NCBI GenBank assembly: GCA_017394765.1
Contig: JAFPXF010000051.1
Coordinates: 62,001 to 126,000 of the forward strand
Origin: Bacteroidales bacterium
GTDB lineage: Bacteria; Bacteroidota; Bacteroidia; Bacteroidales; WCHB1-69
Length of the DNA: 64,000 nt
Direction of reading: 5' to 3'
The number at the start of each line of letters is the position of its first letter. Position 1 is the stretch's first letter. Below the pieces are notes generated by a model, which had not been told where the DNA came from, did no database searches, and saw only the letters and a list, made by a program, of their open reading frames with translations. The position numbers were made by a program, and so were the translations under genes. Of this stretch, positions 35,242 to 43,690 are shown piece after piece.

Positions 35242-36843
35242 TTGACACTATCAACCACACATATCTTATTCTTTTCCCTCTCTCTTCTCTTCATATTTTT
35301 GTCTGCTTGTTGCAGAGAACGTTGGGAAAGATGGTCATTGTTATTTTTGACTGTCGGGGGATTCTTTCTTTACTTCATGGCTGCCCAACTATTCCCCTAC
35401 TTGAACCTTTGGGATGAACAGTATCATGCGCTGGTTGCCAAAAACTGCATGGAGCACCCCTTCTTGCCGATGATGTACGATGAACCTGTTGTACCTGGCC
35501 ACGACTACAGCAATTGGTGCGGCAGTTACATCTGGTTGCACAAGCAGCCTCTGTTCCTCTGGCAGATTGCGCTCTCGTTCAAAATCTTTGGAGTTTCATT
35601 ACTATCCTTGCGGCTTCCTTCGGTCGTGATGAGTACGTTGCTCATTCCCCTATTCTACCGGATGGCACATCTGCTCACAAACCGTCGCGACATCGCTTAC
35701 TTCACGGGGTTGGCAGTGGCGGCTTCCTGGTATCTCGTACAGTTGACTTCGGGCATGATGAGCACCGACCACAACGACGTGTGCTTCCTGTTTTACGTTT
35801 CCGCATCTGTTTGGGCGTTCATGGAATATGTGCACCGAGGGCGCGAACAGTGGGGATGGGCCTTGTTGGCGGGCGGTCTCGCCGGTTGCGCCATCCTCAC
35901 GAAGTGGCTGGTAGGATTGCTCCTCTATTTGGTGTGGGGCTGCTATCTGCTGTTCGAGTACGGTTTCCGGCTGCGCCAATGGAAATGGGGGCATCTGTTT
36001 GCCGCCCTGTGCGTTACCCTGCTGATTGCCGTACCATGGCAAGTATATTGCCTCCATCGATTCCCAGACCTTGCACGGCAAGAACTTTTCTACAATTTCC
36101 AGCATCTCGGCCAGGCAGTCGAAGACCATACCGGTAAAGCCACCTTTTACCTTATGGTGCTGCCCATGCAGTACTTCGGGCGCGGCCCCGTCATCTATAA
36201 CATCCGTTTCCTCTGGGATTTCCACACCATTTTATGCTATGTGGTGCTGGCAATCGGGCTGGTGATATCCATACGCGCGGCCCGCACCCGCAGTCACTGG
36301 CAGACACTGGTTTCCGTCCTGCTGTTCGTGTTTCTGTTTTTCAGCCTGGCGACCACCAAGATGCCGTCGTTCACTTTTGTACTCTGTTTCATCGGATTCA
36401 TGGCCATCGGGTGCGTACTCTCCGCCTTGGATCGCTCTCTCCTGCAAAAGATGCGTCACAAGACCTTTCGTACACTGCTGACCGCCGTGCTCTGCGTCGC
36501 CTTTTGTCTATATAGCACCAATTACCGCTATTTTTACAAGGAGTCCTTTCCTATATATTTCCAACTCCTCAAAGATAATGTGGAATATTACAAACGTTGG
36601 GATAAGGAATTGCCCGAGAATTGCATGGTGTTCTGTGTCAAAAGTCCCTCTTTGTCAAAGGAAGACTACACCAGTTGCATTTCAGCCATGTTCTATAGCA
36701 ATCGACAGTGTTACACTGAGTTGCCGCCCATGTCAGTGCTTCACGAGCTGCAAGAGGCTGGCAAAACGATTGCCGTGGTCAAAAATCCATGGTCCGTTGA
36801 CGCAGACTTAGACAGCACAGTTGTCTGGGTGGATATGAAGTGA
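35242..36843 (+). CDS. GT39/ArnT-like integral-membrane glycosyltransferase
   Basis: Predicted 533 aa with about ten to twelve membrane helices. The first periplasmic loop has YLNLWDEQYHALVAKNCMEH with the catalytic-type acidic residues after the first helices, then KQPLFLWQIALSFKIFGVS and LRLPSVVMSTLLIPLFYRMA, typical of GT-C (GT39/ArnT) enzymes using polyprenyl-phosphate sugars. No ATG precedes the first helix; the TTG at 35242 (LTLSTTHILFF) is the best start, being just downstream of the promoter. The product could use sugar lipids made by the polyprenol-phosphate transferase at 6634. Confidence 0.8.
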   Translation: MTLSTTHILFFSLSLLFIFLSACCRERWERWSLLFLTVGGFFLYFMAAQLFPYLNLWDEQYHALVAKNCMEHPFLPMMYDEPVVPGHDYSNWCGSYIWLHKQPLFLWQIALSFKIFGVSLLSLRLPSVVMSTLLIPLFYRMAHLLTNRRDIAYFTGLAVAASWYLVQLTSGMMSTDHNDVCFLFYVSASVWAFMEYVHRGREQWGWALLAGGLAGCAILTKWLVGLLLYLVWGCYLLFEYGFRLRQWKWGHLFAALCVTLLIAVPWQVYCLHRFPDLARQELFYNFQHLGQAVEDHTGKATFYLMVLPMQYFGRGPVIYNIRFLWDFHTILCYVVLAIGLVISIRAARTRSHWQTLVSVLLFVFLFFSLATTKMPSFTFVLCFIGFMAIGCVLSALDRSLLQKMRHKTFRTLLTAVLCVAFCLYSTNYRYFYKESFPIYFQLLKDNVEYYKRWDKELPENCMVFCVKSPSLSKEDYTSCISAMFYSNRQCYTELPPMSVLHELQEAGKTIAVVKNPWSVDADLDSTVVWVDMK

Positions 36844-36926
36844 CTCTTTCCTGGCTTTCCCGAAGCCCTCGCTGAGATTTGTTTCCATTTGATTTTCAAC
36901 GAAATGTATCGTTGCGTTTTTTTTTG

Positions 36927-36934
36927 TATTTTTG
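36927..36934 (+). promoter_or_regulatory. -7 box TATTTTTG for the beta-helix/DUF2490/CotH cluster
   Basis: TATTTTTGC after a run of T residues, 40 bp upstream of the start codon at 36975. Confidence 0.7.
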
Positions 36935-36974
36935 CCCTTCTTAAAAACAAGGCTATATATAAACGTAGTATTTC

Positions 36975-38639
36975 ATGTTTGCGAATAAAATCCCGCTTGT
37001 TTTGTCGGTAGTCATCGGACTTTTGTTGTTTGCCACCAGTTGTGGCCACGACAACATCATATTCGTGGATCCCGTCAGTGAGACAGACACAACTGTGTTC
37101 GAAAGTTACATTGACGACACACAGTTCACCCGTACCGTATCTGTGATATTCTCCACGAGTGGCAGTGCTACCGTTGAGAATACCACCGCCGATTTCACCG
37201 TGACCATCAATGGCAATGACGTCACCATTGTTTACTCGGGCGATGAGAAAGTGAAATATGCCCTGTCCGGCACCACTACCGATGGTTTCTTCAAGATTTA
37301 CAGTGCCCAAATGCAGGCCTTGGAGCTCAACTCCGTGAGCATCACCAACCGCAACGGCGCCGCCATTAACTTGCAGGGGCCGCTCTCCTCTCCGGCGGAT
37401 GGCGAGGCCACCTATATTGTCGTCAAAGGCAGCAATATGCTGGCAGACGGCACCCTGTACACAGACACCCCGACGAGTGAGGACGAGAAGGCTGCCCTCT
37501 TTGCCGAGGGGCAGCTCATCCTTTGCGGCGGCGGCGCCTTGATCGTGACCGCCACGGGCAAGGCGGGCATCACCTCAGACGCCTCCGTTCTTGTGATGTC
37601 GAATCCGACCCTGCATGTCAGCTCGTCCGCCGGGCACGGTATGCGCGGCAAAGACTATCTTTTCATCTCAAACGGCACCCTCGACGTGTCGGTGTCGGCG
37701 GCCATGAAAAACGGTCTCAGCTCAGACAATTATGTGCGTATCGACGGGGGCTCCACGACAGTCACGGTTACCGGCAGTGCGGCATACGACAGTGAGACAA
37801 TGGATTACTCCGGCACCTCGGGCGTGAAAGCCGACGTCACCTTCACCATGAATGGCGGAAAACTGGCCATCACCAATTCCGGCGCCGGCGGCAAGGGCAT
37901 CAACTGTGATGGCAAGGGTTACTTTTATGGTGGTGAAGTCAGCATCACGGCCGCGGGTTCCGACTACACGACCGGCGACATTTCCGCCAAAGGCATCAAG
38001 ATGGATGGCGACATTGCCTTCGCAGGCAGTTCGGTGACAGTCCACTGCACGTCAAGTGAGGGCATTGAATCCAAAGGGGCCATTGTCATCAGCGATGGCA
38101 TCGTATTTAGCCAGTCCTACGATGATGCCATCAATTCGTCTGGCGACTTCACGATCACAGGCGGCTACGTTTACGGGCGATCAACCAACAACGATGCGCT
38201 CGATGCCAATGGCGATTTCCACATCCAAGGGGGCGTGATATATGCCATAAGTGCCCGCTCACCCGAAGTGGCCATTGATGCCAACTCCGAGGAGGGCAAG
38301 AAACTCTACCTGGAGGGCGGTACCGTCATCGCCATCGGCGGTCTTGAAAGAGGGGCCTCTTTGACGCAAAGTTGCTACTCGTCTTCCAGCTGGTCGCCAA
38401 ACACCATGTATGCCATGACCGTCGGATCAAACACTTACGCTTTCAAGACACCTGCCAGCGGTGGCACGCCGCTTGTCGTCTCCGGCGCCTCCACCCCGAC
38501 CTTGTTATCGGGTGTGAGCGTGTCAGGGGGCGTCTCCTATTTTGAAGGCATGTTGATACAGGAAGGCTCCGTGAGCGGCGGATCATCTGTTTCCCTCTCG
38601 TCCTATACGGGCGGCGGCCAAGGCCCCGGCGGACACTGA
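36975..38639 (+). CDS. Carbohydrate-binding beta-helix lipoprotein (Cthe_2159/DUF4353-like)
   Basis: Predicted 554 aa. An N-terminal lipobox (LLFATSC, Cys23) suggests lipid anchoring. The body is a regular beta-helix of short turns (TITGGYVYGRSTNNDALDAN, FHIQGGVIYAISARSPEVAI, FTMNGGKLAITNSGAGGKGI) matching the Cthe_2159 family, whose founding member binds cellulose and acidic polysaccharides. The C-terminus is Gly/Ser-rich and ends GGGQGPGGH. First gene of a three-gene unit with a DUF2490 barrel and a CotH-like protein; the family often co-occurs with CotH. Ligand and role here are inferred only. Confidence 0.82.
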   Translation: MFANKIPLVLSVVIGLLLFATSCGHDNIIFVDPVSETDTTVFESYIDDTQFTRTVSVIFSTSGSATVENTTADFTVTINGNDVTIVYSGDEKVKYALSGTTTDGFFKIYSAQMQALELNSVSITNRNGAAINLQGPLSSPADGEATYIVVKGSNMLADGTLYTDTPTSEDEKAALFAEGQLILCGGGALIVTATGKAGITSDASVLVMSNPTLHVSSSAGHGMRGKDYLFISNGTLDVSVSAAMKNGLSSDNYVRIDGGSTTVTVTGSAAYDSETMDYSGTSGVKADVTFTMNGGKLAITNSGAGGKGINCDGKGYFYGGEVSITAAGSDYTTGDISAKGIKMDGDIAFAGSSVTVHCTSSEGIESKGAIVISDGIVFSQSYDDAINSSGDFTITGGYVYGRSTNNDALDANGDFHIQGGVIYAISARSPEVAIDANSEEGKKLYLEGGTVIAIGGLERGASLTQSCYSSSSWSPNTMYAMTVGSNTYAFKTPASGGTPLVVSGASTPTLLSGVSVSGGVSYFEGMLIQEGSVSGGSSVSLSSYTGGGQGPGGH

Positions 38640-38672
38640 CATAAACCTTACATCAATTCGAATTATAGCATC

Positions 38673-39518
38673 ATGGAGATACAATCAGCAAAATTTTGGC
38701 CTCTCACCGTTTTTATCGGCCTATCCCTATTATTCTCCACATCCTTGCGGGCACAGACGAATGTCAAGGACGCCCCTGAATTTGGCGCCCGCATATCCTT
38801 GGGCTTGGACAAGAAAATCGTCAAAGGATTGCACATCACCCTTGAAGAAGAGGCCCGTTTCGACAACAATTTCCGTGGTTTTGACCGCCTGCAGACCACG
38901 CTGGGTATTCAATACAAAGTACATAACAATGTCAAGTTGGGTTTGGGATATGCATTCATCGCACCCTATAGTCCATCTAACTCCACCTTCAAGAATATGC
39001 GCCATCGACTAATGGCCGACATCACAGGCACTCTGAAGATGGGCAATTGGAATCTCTCGCTCAAGGAACGTTTCCAGTGGACGTACCGCATGGGCGACAT
39101 AAATCTTTTCCAAAACCCGAGGAACCTGCTGGGTCTCAAAAGCCGTCTCATGCTCAAGTACAAGGGGGGCCGGATTATAGAGCCTTACGTCTCTGTGGAA
39201 GTGCGCAACGTTTTCAACGCACCTTCTGTATCCGCATATTTCGATGGCACGGACTATATGACAGAGAGTGGTGCCACGACGGGCGATCCAGGTTGGTTCT
39301 TGACCGGCTATGACAATTGCTATGTCAACCGCGTGCGCAGTTGCTTGGGCATGGATGTCAAGATCAACAAAAAACACAACCTGAACTTCGCCTTCCTCGG
39401 CGATTATGTGCGTGACAAAGTCATAGATGCCAACTCAGATGGAACCAAACTGAAATCCTACACAAAAGTGACAGGATTTGTAGGAAATATTTGTACAAGT
39501 TATGTTTTCTCATTTTAA
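38673..39518 (+). CDS. DUF2490-family outer-membrane beta-barrel protein
   Basis: Predicted 281 aa with a signal peptide (residues 1-28, ending LRAQ). The remainder is alternating beta-strand sequence: KGLHITLEEEARFDNNFRGF, YKVHNNVKLGLGYAFI, NWNLSLKERFQWTYRMG, FVGNICTSYVFSF, ending in an aromatic residue as outer-membrane barrels do. The pattern of paired strands around repeated RFR and RLM motifs fits DUF2490. Function unknown; probably a surface or transport barrel linked to its two neighbours. The last 17 bp overlap the CotH gene. Confidence 0.78.
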   Translation: MEIQSAKFWPLTVFIGLSLLFSTSLRAQTNVKDAPEFGARISLGLDKKIVKGLHITLEEEARFDNNFRGFDRLQTTLGIQYKVHNNVKLGLGYAFIAPYSPSNSTFKNMRHRLMADITGTLKMGNWNLSLKERFQWTYRMGDINLFQNPRNLLGLKSRLMLKYKGGRIIEPYVSVEVRNVFNAPSVSAYFDGTDYMTESGATTGDPGWFLTGYDNCYVNRVRSCLGMDVKINKKHNLNFAFLGDYVRDKVIDANSDGTKLKSYTKVTGFVGNICTSYVFSF

Positions 39519-40707
39519 AAGCAGGAACTACCCAGCCCTACTCACGATTTACTCCGTTTGCATACTGCTTCTAAACGGCTGCAAGCCAAACGAAGCAAAG
39601 AGACTCCCTGTCATCAGCATTATGACAGAGAATGTCATTGAGTGGGAGCAGAGCATCCCCTGTCTGGCAGGATATGCCATGGCGGCTGACTCCTCCACAT
39701 GGCCGGGCAAGATCAAGTACAGGGGCGGGATCTCCTCGAAATACGGCAAGCACTCCTACTCGTTGAAGTTTGACGATCCCCTTTCACTCTGCAACTTGCC
39801 GGCAAATCGCAGCTGGATCTTGAATGCCAGCTACATCGACAAGACCTTCATGCGGCACAAGATTTGTTTTGACCTCTTTCGGCAGATGGGCAAGCACAAC
39901 AATGCCCCTTTGTGCGGCTATGCCATGGTTCGGGAGAATGCGGATCCCAAAGGACTGTATGTGGTGATGCAACGCTTGAACAAAAAAGTGCTTCGTTTAA
40001 ACGAGGCAGACACCGGCGCATTGATTTTCAAAGAACCCAAGGTTTTTTACAATGACACCGAGCTGCCCTACCGGTCAGAGGGTGCGCAGAACTACCACGA
40101 GCAAAAATACCCTGATTTTGACCAGCAAGACAGGAATGCGGCCATGGATGAGCTACGGTCGTTCCTGCTGCACGCCTCCGATGAAGAGTTCACGAACAAA
40201 GTCGGCACCCTGTTCGACCTGAGGAACATCGCGGATTGGCATCTGTTGTTGCTTTTCACGAACAATAGCGATGGCTTGTTGAAGAACTTCTATCTTTACA
40301 AGGTGGACAGCTCCACGCCATATCGCATTGCCATCTGGGACTATGACCACAGTTTTGGACGTGACGGCGACAACGAGCCCAACATGCTGGCGCGCATGGC
40401 AGATGAACATCGGAACATCTTGTTTGACAGATTGCTGAAGTCACCCTCATACAAGAAAGCCTTATCTGAACGATGGAAAATGTTGCGTCGCAACAACATT
40501 TTCAGCGAAGAAAACATTGCAAGGATGATGACGGAAAACGATGCGTACATTCGCTCAGGCATCGAGGAAAATGCGGCATTTTGGCCTATCGACGCGCCCG
40601 ATTATTTTGATGGCAGCGACTACGAAGAGGAAAAAGAGCGGATATTGCAGTATGTTCCGCTCATCCTGGACACACTGGACAAACGTTTTGGCTATGTAAA
40701 CGAATAA
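39502..40707 (+). CDS. CotH kinase-family lipoprotein
   Basis: Predicted 401 aa. Lipobox LLLNGC (Cys27) at the end of the signal sequence. CotH signatures: KIKYRGGISSKYGKHSYSLK near the N-terminus, WILNASYIDKTFMRHKICFD, YVVMQRLNKKVLRL, and the metal/catalytic motif IWDYDHSFGRDGDNEP near residues 275-290. CotH proteins are atypical protein kinases; bacterial members outside spore formers phosphorylate unknown partners. Placement outside the cytoplasm is inferred from the lipobox. Start overlaps the DUF2490 stop by 17 bp, implying coupled translation. Confidence 0.87.
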   Translation: MFSHFKSRNYPALLTIYSVCILLLNGCKPNEAKRLPVISIMTENVIEWEQSIPCLAGYAMAADSSTWPGKIKYRGGISSKYGKHSYSLKFDDPLSLCNLPANRSWILNASYIDKTFMRHKICFDLFRQMGKHNNAPLCGYAMVRENADPKGLYVVMQRLNKKVLRLNEADTGALIFKEPKVFYNDTELPYRSEGAQNYHEQKYPDFDQQDRNAAMDELRSFLLHASDEEFTNKVGTLFDLRNIADWHLLLLFTNNSDGLLKNFYLYKVDSSTPYRIAIWDYDHSFGRDGDNEPNMLARMADEHRNILFDRLLKSPSYKKALSERWKMLRRNNIFSEENIARMMTENDAYIRSGIEENAAFWPIDAPDYFDGSDYEEEKERILQYVPLILDTLDKRFGYVNE

Positions 40708-40771
40708 AATCGTACACACGAGTGTTGATAAATGGGAATAAGTTTACAAGTGATAATCCAAATTTTTTATG

Positions 40772-40779
40772 TATGTTTG
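40772..40779 (+). promoter_or_regulatory. -7 box TATGTTTG for ornithine aminotransferase
   Basis: TATGTTTGC, 44 bp upstream of the start codon at 40824. Confidence 0.65.
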
Positions 40780-40823
40780 CACCCTCTTTTGGTAAAATAT
40801 AAATCTCACTAAAATACATTATT

Positions 40824-42050
40824 ATGGTTGAAAAAATTACATCAAGTCAGCAAGCCATTGACATGGAAGCCCGTTATGGCGCTCACAACTATCATCCGTT
40901 GGACGTGGTCATCGCCCGCGGTCAAGGCCCGTTCGTTTGGGACGTGGAAGGCAAGAAATACTATGATTTCCTCTCCGCCTACTCCGCTGTCAACCAGGGC
41001 CACTGCCACCCGAAGATCATTGCAGCCATGATGGACCAGTGCCAAAAGGTTTGCCTGACCTCCCGCGCTTTCTACAACGACTGCCTTGGACCGTATGAGA
41101 AATACGTTACCGAAACCTTTGGATATGACAAAGTTCTCCCGATGAACTCTGGCGCCGAAGCTGACGAGACCGCCTTGAAGCTGGCCCGCCGTTGGGGTTA
41201 CGACAAGAAAGGCATCCCTGAGAACCAGGCCAAGATCATCGTCTGTGAAGGCAACTTCCATGGCCGCACCATCACCATCATTTCCCTCTCCATCGATCCC
41301 GATGCCTACGCAGGATTCGGCCCGTTCACCCCTGGATTCATCAAGATCCCGTACAACGACGTCGATGCTTTGGCCAAGGCCCTCGAAGATCCCATGGTGT
41401 GCGGTTTCCTCGTGGAACCGATCCAAGGCGAGGCTGGTGTTTATGTTCCCGATGATGGATACCTCAAAAAATGCTATGACCTCTGCAAGGCACATAACGT
41501 GCTCTTCATGGCCGATGAGGTGCAAACCGGTATCGCCCGTACCGGCAAGATGCTGGCTTGTGACCACGAAGGCGTGCGTCCTGACATCCTCATCCTCGGC
41601 AAGGCCCTCTCTGGCGGCACCATGCCTGTCTCCGCAGTCCTGGCCGACGACGACATCATGCTGAATATCAAGCCCGGTGAACACGGCTCCACCTTCGGCG
41701 GCAACCCCATCGCCTGCCGTGTCGGCATCGCAGCCCTTGAAGTGGTGAAAGAGGAAAAACTCGCCGAACGCGCCGAATACCTTGGCAAGATCTTCCGCGA
41801 CGAGATGAACAAGGTCAACAGCCCGCTCATCAAACAAATCCGCGGAAAAGGCCTCCTCAACGCCGTCATCATCCAACCCACCAACGGCAAGGAAGCCTGG
41901 GATGTGTGCGTGAAGATGAAAGAACTCGGTGTGCTCGCCAAACCGACCCACCAGCACATCATCCGCTTCGCTCCCCCATTGGTCATCAGCGAAGAGGAAC
42001 TCAGAGATGCCATCTCCAAGATCAAAGAGGCCATTCTCTCCTTCGAATAA
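40824..42050 (+). CDS. rocD: Ornithine aminotransferase
   Basis: Predicted 408 aa PLP-dependent class III aminotransferase converting ornithine and 2-oxoglutarate to glutamate semialdehyde and glutamate. Seen: [38 protein letters not shown] (typical ornithine aminotransferase opening), [48 protein letters not shown] (PLP Asp) and [20 protein letters not shown] with the Schiff-base lysine. Length standard. Monocistronic, with a strong terminator. Confidence 0.95.
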   Translation: MVEKITSSQQAIDMEARYGAHNYHPLDVVIARGQGPFVWDVEGKKYYDFLSAYSAVNQGHCHPKIIAAMMDQCQKVCLTSRAFYNDCLGPYEKYVTETFGYDKVLPMNSGAEADETALKLARRWGYDKKGIPENQAKIIVCEGNFHGRTITIISLSIDPDAYAGFGPFTPGFIKIPYNDVDALAKALEDPMVCGFLVEPIQGEAGVYVPDDGYLKKCYDLCKAHNVLFMADEVQTGIARTGKMLACDHEGVRPDILILGKALSGGTMPVSAVLADDDIMLNIKPGEHGSTFGGNPIACRVGIAALEVVKEEKLAERAEYLGKIFRDEMNKVNSPLIKQIRGKGLLNAVIIQPTNGKEAWDVCVKMKELGVLAKPTHQHIIRFAPPLVISEEELRDAISKIKEAILSFE

Positions 42051-42071
42051 TCTTCAAATCCACTCATAAAG

Positions 42072-42101
42072 AAAGCCCCCGGAAAATCCGAGGGCTTTTT
42101 T
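42072..42101 (+). terminator. Terminator after rocD
   Basis: The stem aagcccccgga/tccgagggctt has a 3-4 nt loop and a following T run. It lies between convergent genes, so it may also serve the minus-strand gene ending at 42104. Confidence 0.88.
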
Positions 42102-42103
42102 GC

Positions 42104-42703
42104 TTATATCCATTTTTGTCCGATATCCCAGTGCCAAGCAGTCTTGACAGAATGCTTCGTGTCTTTCAAATTGAATTCTTCTTCAACAAGGGGTATCGCT
42201 TGCGGATATTGCTCTATCCACGAGCCAACCGCGATAGTGAATTCATCACTTCTCGGGTCATAGAAAACACGTCCTCTGGGCACCATCTCGTATGCACCGG
42301 TATAGGGGCCCACACCTCCATTTTTGTATTTCTGCTTGTGGTATTCCTTCTTCCACACATCCTCGTGCATCTCCGAACATGAGACGCATCCGAACTCCGA
42401 GCGCGCATTGGGTTTCACATAGTCGGACACCCTGTGGGAACGCACGCCAAAAAGATCGTTCTTGTTGGGATCAAACCAAAAGATACCCACTTTCGGCTCC
42501 CCATCCTTGCCCCTGTTCGAGGCCATCAGACGCATGGCCTCCTCCAACTCCTCGTCGCTAAACGGCTGCACACTACTTCCCCCGTATTGGACAGGGGGGG
42601 CAGACACACCTTCTTCCTGGCCATGAACGCCTTTAATCTCCTCCAAGGCTTTCCGTACGGCCAATGCCACGATTCGTTGGAGTTCTTCTTCTGTAATATT
42701 CAT
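42104..42703 (-). CDS. Conserved Bacteroidales protein of unknown function
   Basis: Predicted 199 aa. Residues 1-25 are a helical segment (ITEEELQRIVALAVRKALEE), followed by a linker and a compact domain: KVGIFWFDPNKNDLFGVRSH, SCSEMHEDVWKKEYHKQKYK, YEMVPRGRVFYDPRSDEFTI, GSWIEQYPQAIPLVEEEFNL, and the C-terminal WHWDIGQKWI. I recall similar unnamed Bacteroides proteins ending in a WDIGHGW-like sequence. No catalytic motif is recognised. It follows ddh by 15 bp on the same strand, so probably cotranscribed. Confidence 0.72.
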   Translation of the reverse strand: MNITEEELQRIVALAVRKALEEIKGVHGQEEGVSAPPVQYGGSSVQPFSDEELEEAMRLMASNRGKDGEPKVGIFWFDPNKNDLFGVRSHRVSDYVKPNARSEFGCVSCSEMHEDVWKKEYHKQKYKNGGVGPYTGAYEMVPRGRVFYDPRSDEFTIAVGSWIEQYPQAIPLVEEEFNLKDTKHSVKTAWHWDIGQKWI

Positions 42704-42718
42704 ATTGTATAAAGATTT

Positions 42719-43579
42719 TCACACGAGGCTGCGGATCAACTGTTCCTCATCGCCGGGGAGGAGTTGTATCGGCGGGATTTCAATCATCGTGAAGGCACCG
42801 TAACGCTGCTCCGCCTTCATCCGCATAGCGGCACGAGCACACGACACGAGCACCTGGCCCGTGAGAGCGGGGTTGTTGATCTCCATGTCGAACTCGAAGC
42901 GCTGGTTGTGCGTGTCACCGCTCACCCCGGAGCGTGTCAAATGCACACCATGGGCCACATTGTTGAGCGCGTCGATGGAGGGCACGGGGATAACATGCGT
43001 CTCGTCGTGGGCAAAATAGTCATCCTGCAGCAGCAGCTTCTCCACCGTGGCGAAGTCGGCACCTGCCTCCAGCTCCACATAGACCATACGGCGATGGATG
43101 CCCGTGCCAAGCGGGATGGTCATCGAGAGTGCGTCCTTCACGCCGGGAATGGCCTTGGCGGCTACGGTGTGGCCCATACTGCGACCCGGACCGAAATTGG
43201 TGTAGGTGATGCCCTTGGGGGCCAAAGCCAGCAACAGGGCACGCACCACCGAGTCAGAGCCAGGATCCCAGCCTGCAGCGATGACGCTGACCGCCTGATG
43301 CTCCTTAGCGACAGGGGTGAGGCGCTTGCGCAGGTCAAAGATCTGCCCATGTATGTCAAAGCTGTCCACGGTGGAGATGCCCTGGCGAAGCAGCTTCTCC
43401 GCGAACGCCGGCACCTCGCGGGTGGGCGTACAGAGCGCAGCCACGTCAGCGTCCAGCGCGTCCAAATTGTCATTATGGTGGTAAATACCAGCCAACTGCA
43501 TGTCGTCAGCGGCCAAGACGGCCTGTTCCACGGCCTTTCCTATGTTGCCATAACCTATGATGGCGATTTTAATCTGCAT
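42719..43579 (-). CDS. ddh: meso-Diaminopimelate D-dehydrogenase
   Basis: Predicted 286 aa NADP-dependent enzyme linking tetrahydrodipicolinate and meso-diaminopimelate in one step (lysine and peptidoglycan precursor synthesis). Rossmann motif KIAIIGYGNIGKAVEQAVLA at residues 4-23; SVIAAGWDPGSDSVVRAL; TNFGPGRSMGHTVAAKAIPG; and DALNNVAHGVHLTRSGVSG near the C-terminus. The length (about 290-330 in relatives) is slightly short. The cell therefore need not use the succinylase or acetylase branches. Confidence 0.93.
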   Translation of the reverse strand: MQIKIAIIGYGNIGKAVEQAVLAADDMQLAGIYHHNDNLDALDADVAALCTPTREVPAFAEKLLRQGISTVDSFDIHGQIFDLRKRLTPVAKEHQAVSVIAAGWDPGSDSVVRALLLALAPKGITYTNFGPGRSMGHTVAAKAIPGVKDALSMTIPLGTGIHRRMVYVELEAGADFATVEKLLLQDDYFAHDETHVIPVPSIDALNNVAHGVHLTRSGVSGDTHNQRFEFDMEINNPALTGQVLVSCARAAMRMKAEQRYGAFTMIEIPPIQLLPGDEEQLIRSLV

Positions 43580-43601
43580 ATCTTATTTTTTTTAAAAACT
43601 G

Positions 43602-43609
43602 CAAAAATA
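43602..43609 (-). promoter_or_regulatory. -7 box TATTTTTG for ddh
   Basis: TATTTTTGC on the minus strand, 22 bp upstream of the ddh start. It is divergent from the plus-strand box at 43654. Confidence 0.68.
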
Positions 43610-43653
43610 CTATTTTTCTTTCTGAATGGTAAACAAACATCCCGTTTTTTTCA

Positions 43654-43661
43654 TATTTTTG
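43654..43661 (+). promoter_or_regulatory. -7 box TATTTTTG for the MalY-type gene
   Basis: TATTTTTGC on the plus strand, 29 bp upstream of the start codon at 43691. Confidence 0.68.
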
Positions 43662-43690
43662 CACATTATTACGATAATATACTGAAAACT

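Noticed and set aside
42764..43690. N-terminal extension of the MalY-type protein
   Set aside because: The extension is the antisense of ddh and contains both promoter boxes; the family start is at 43691.
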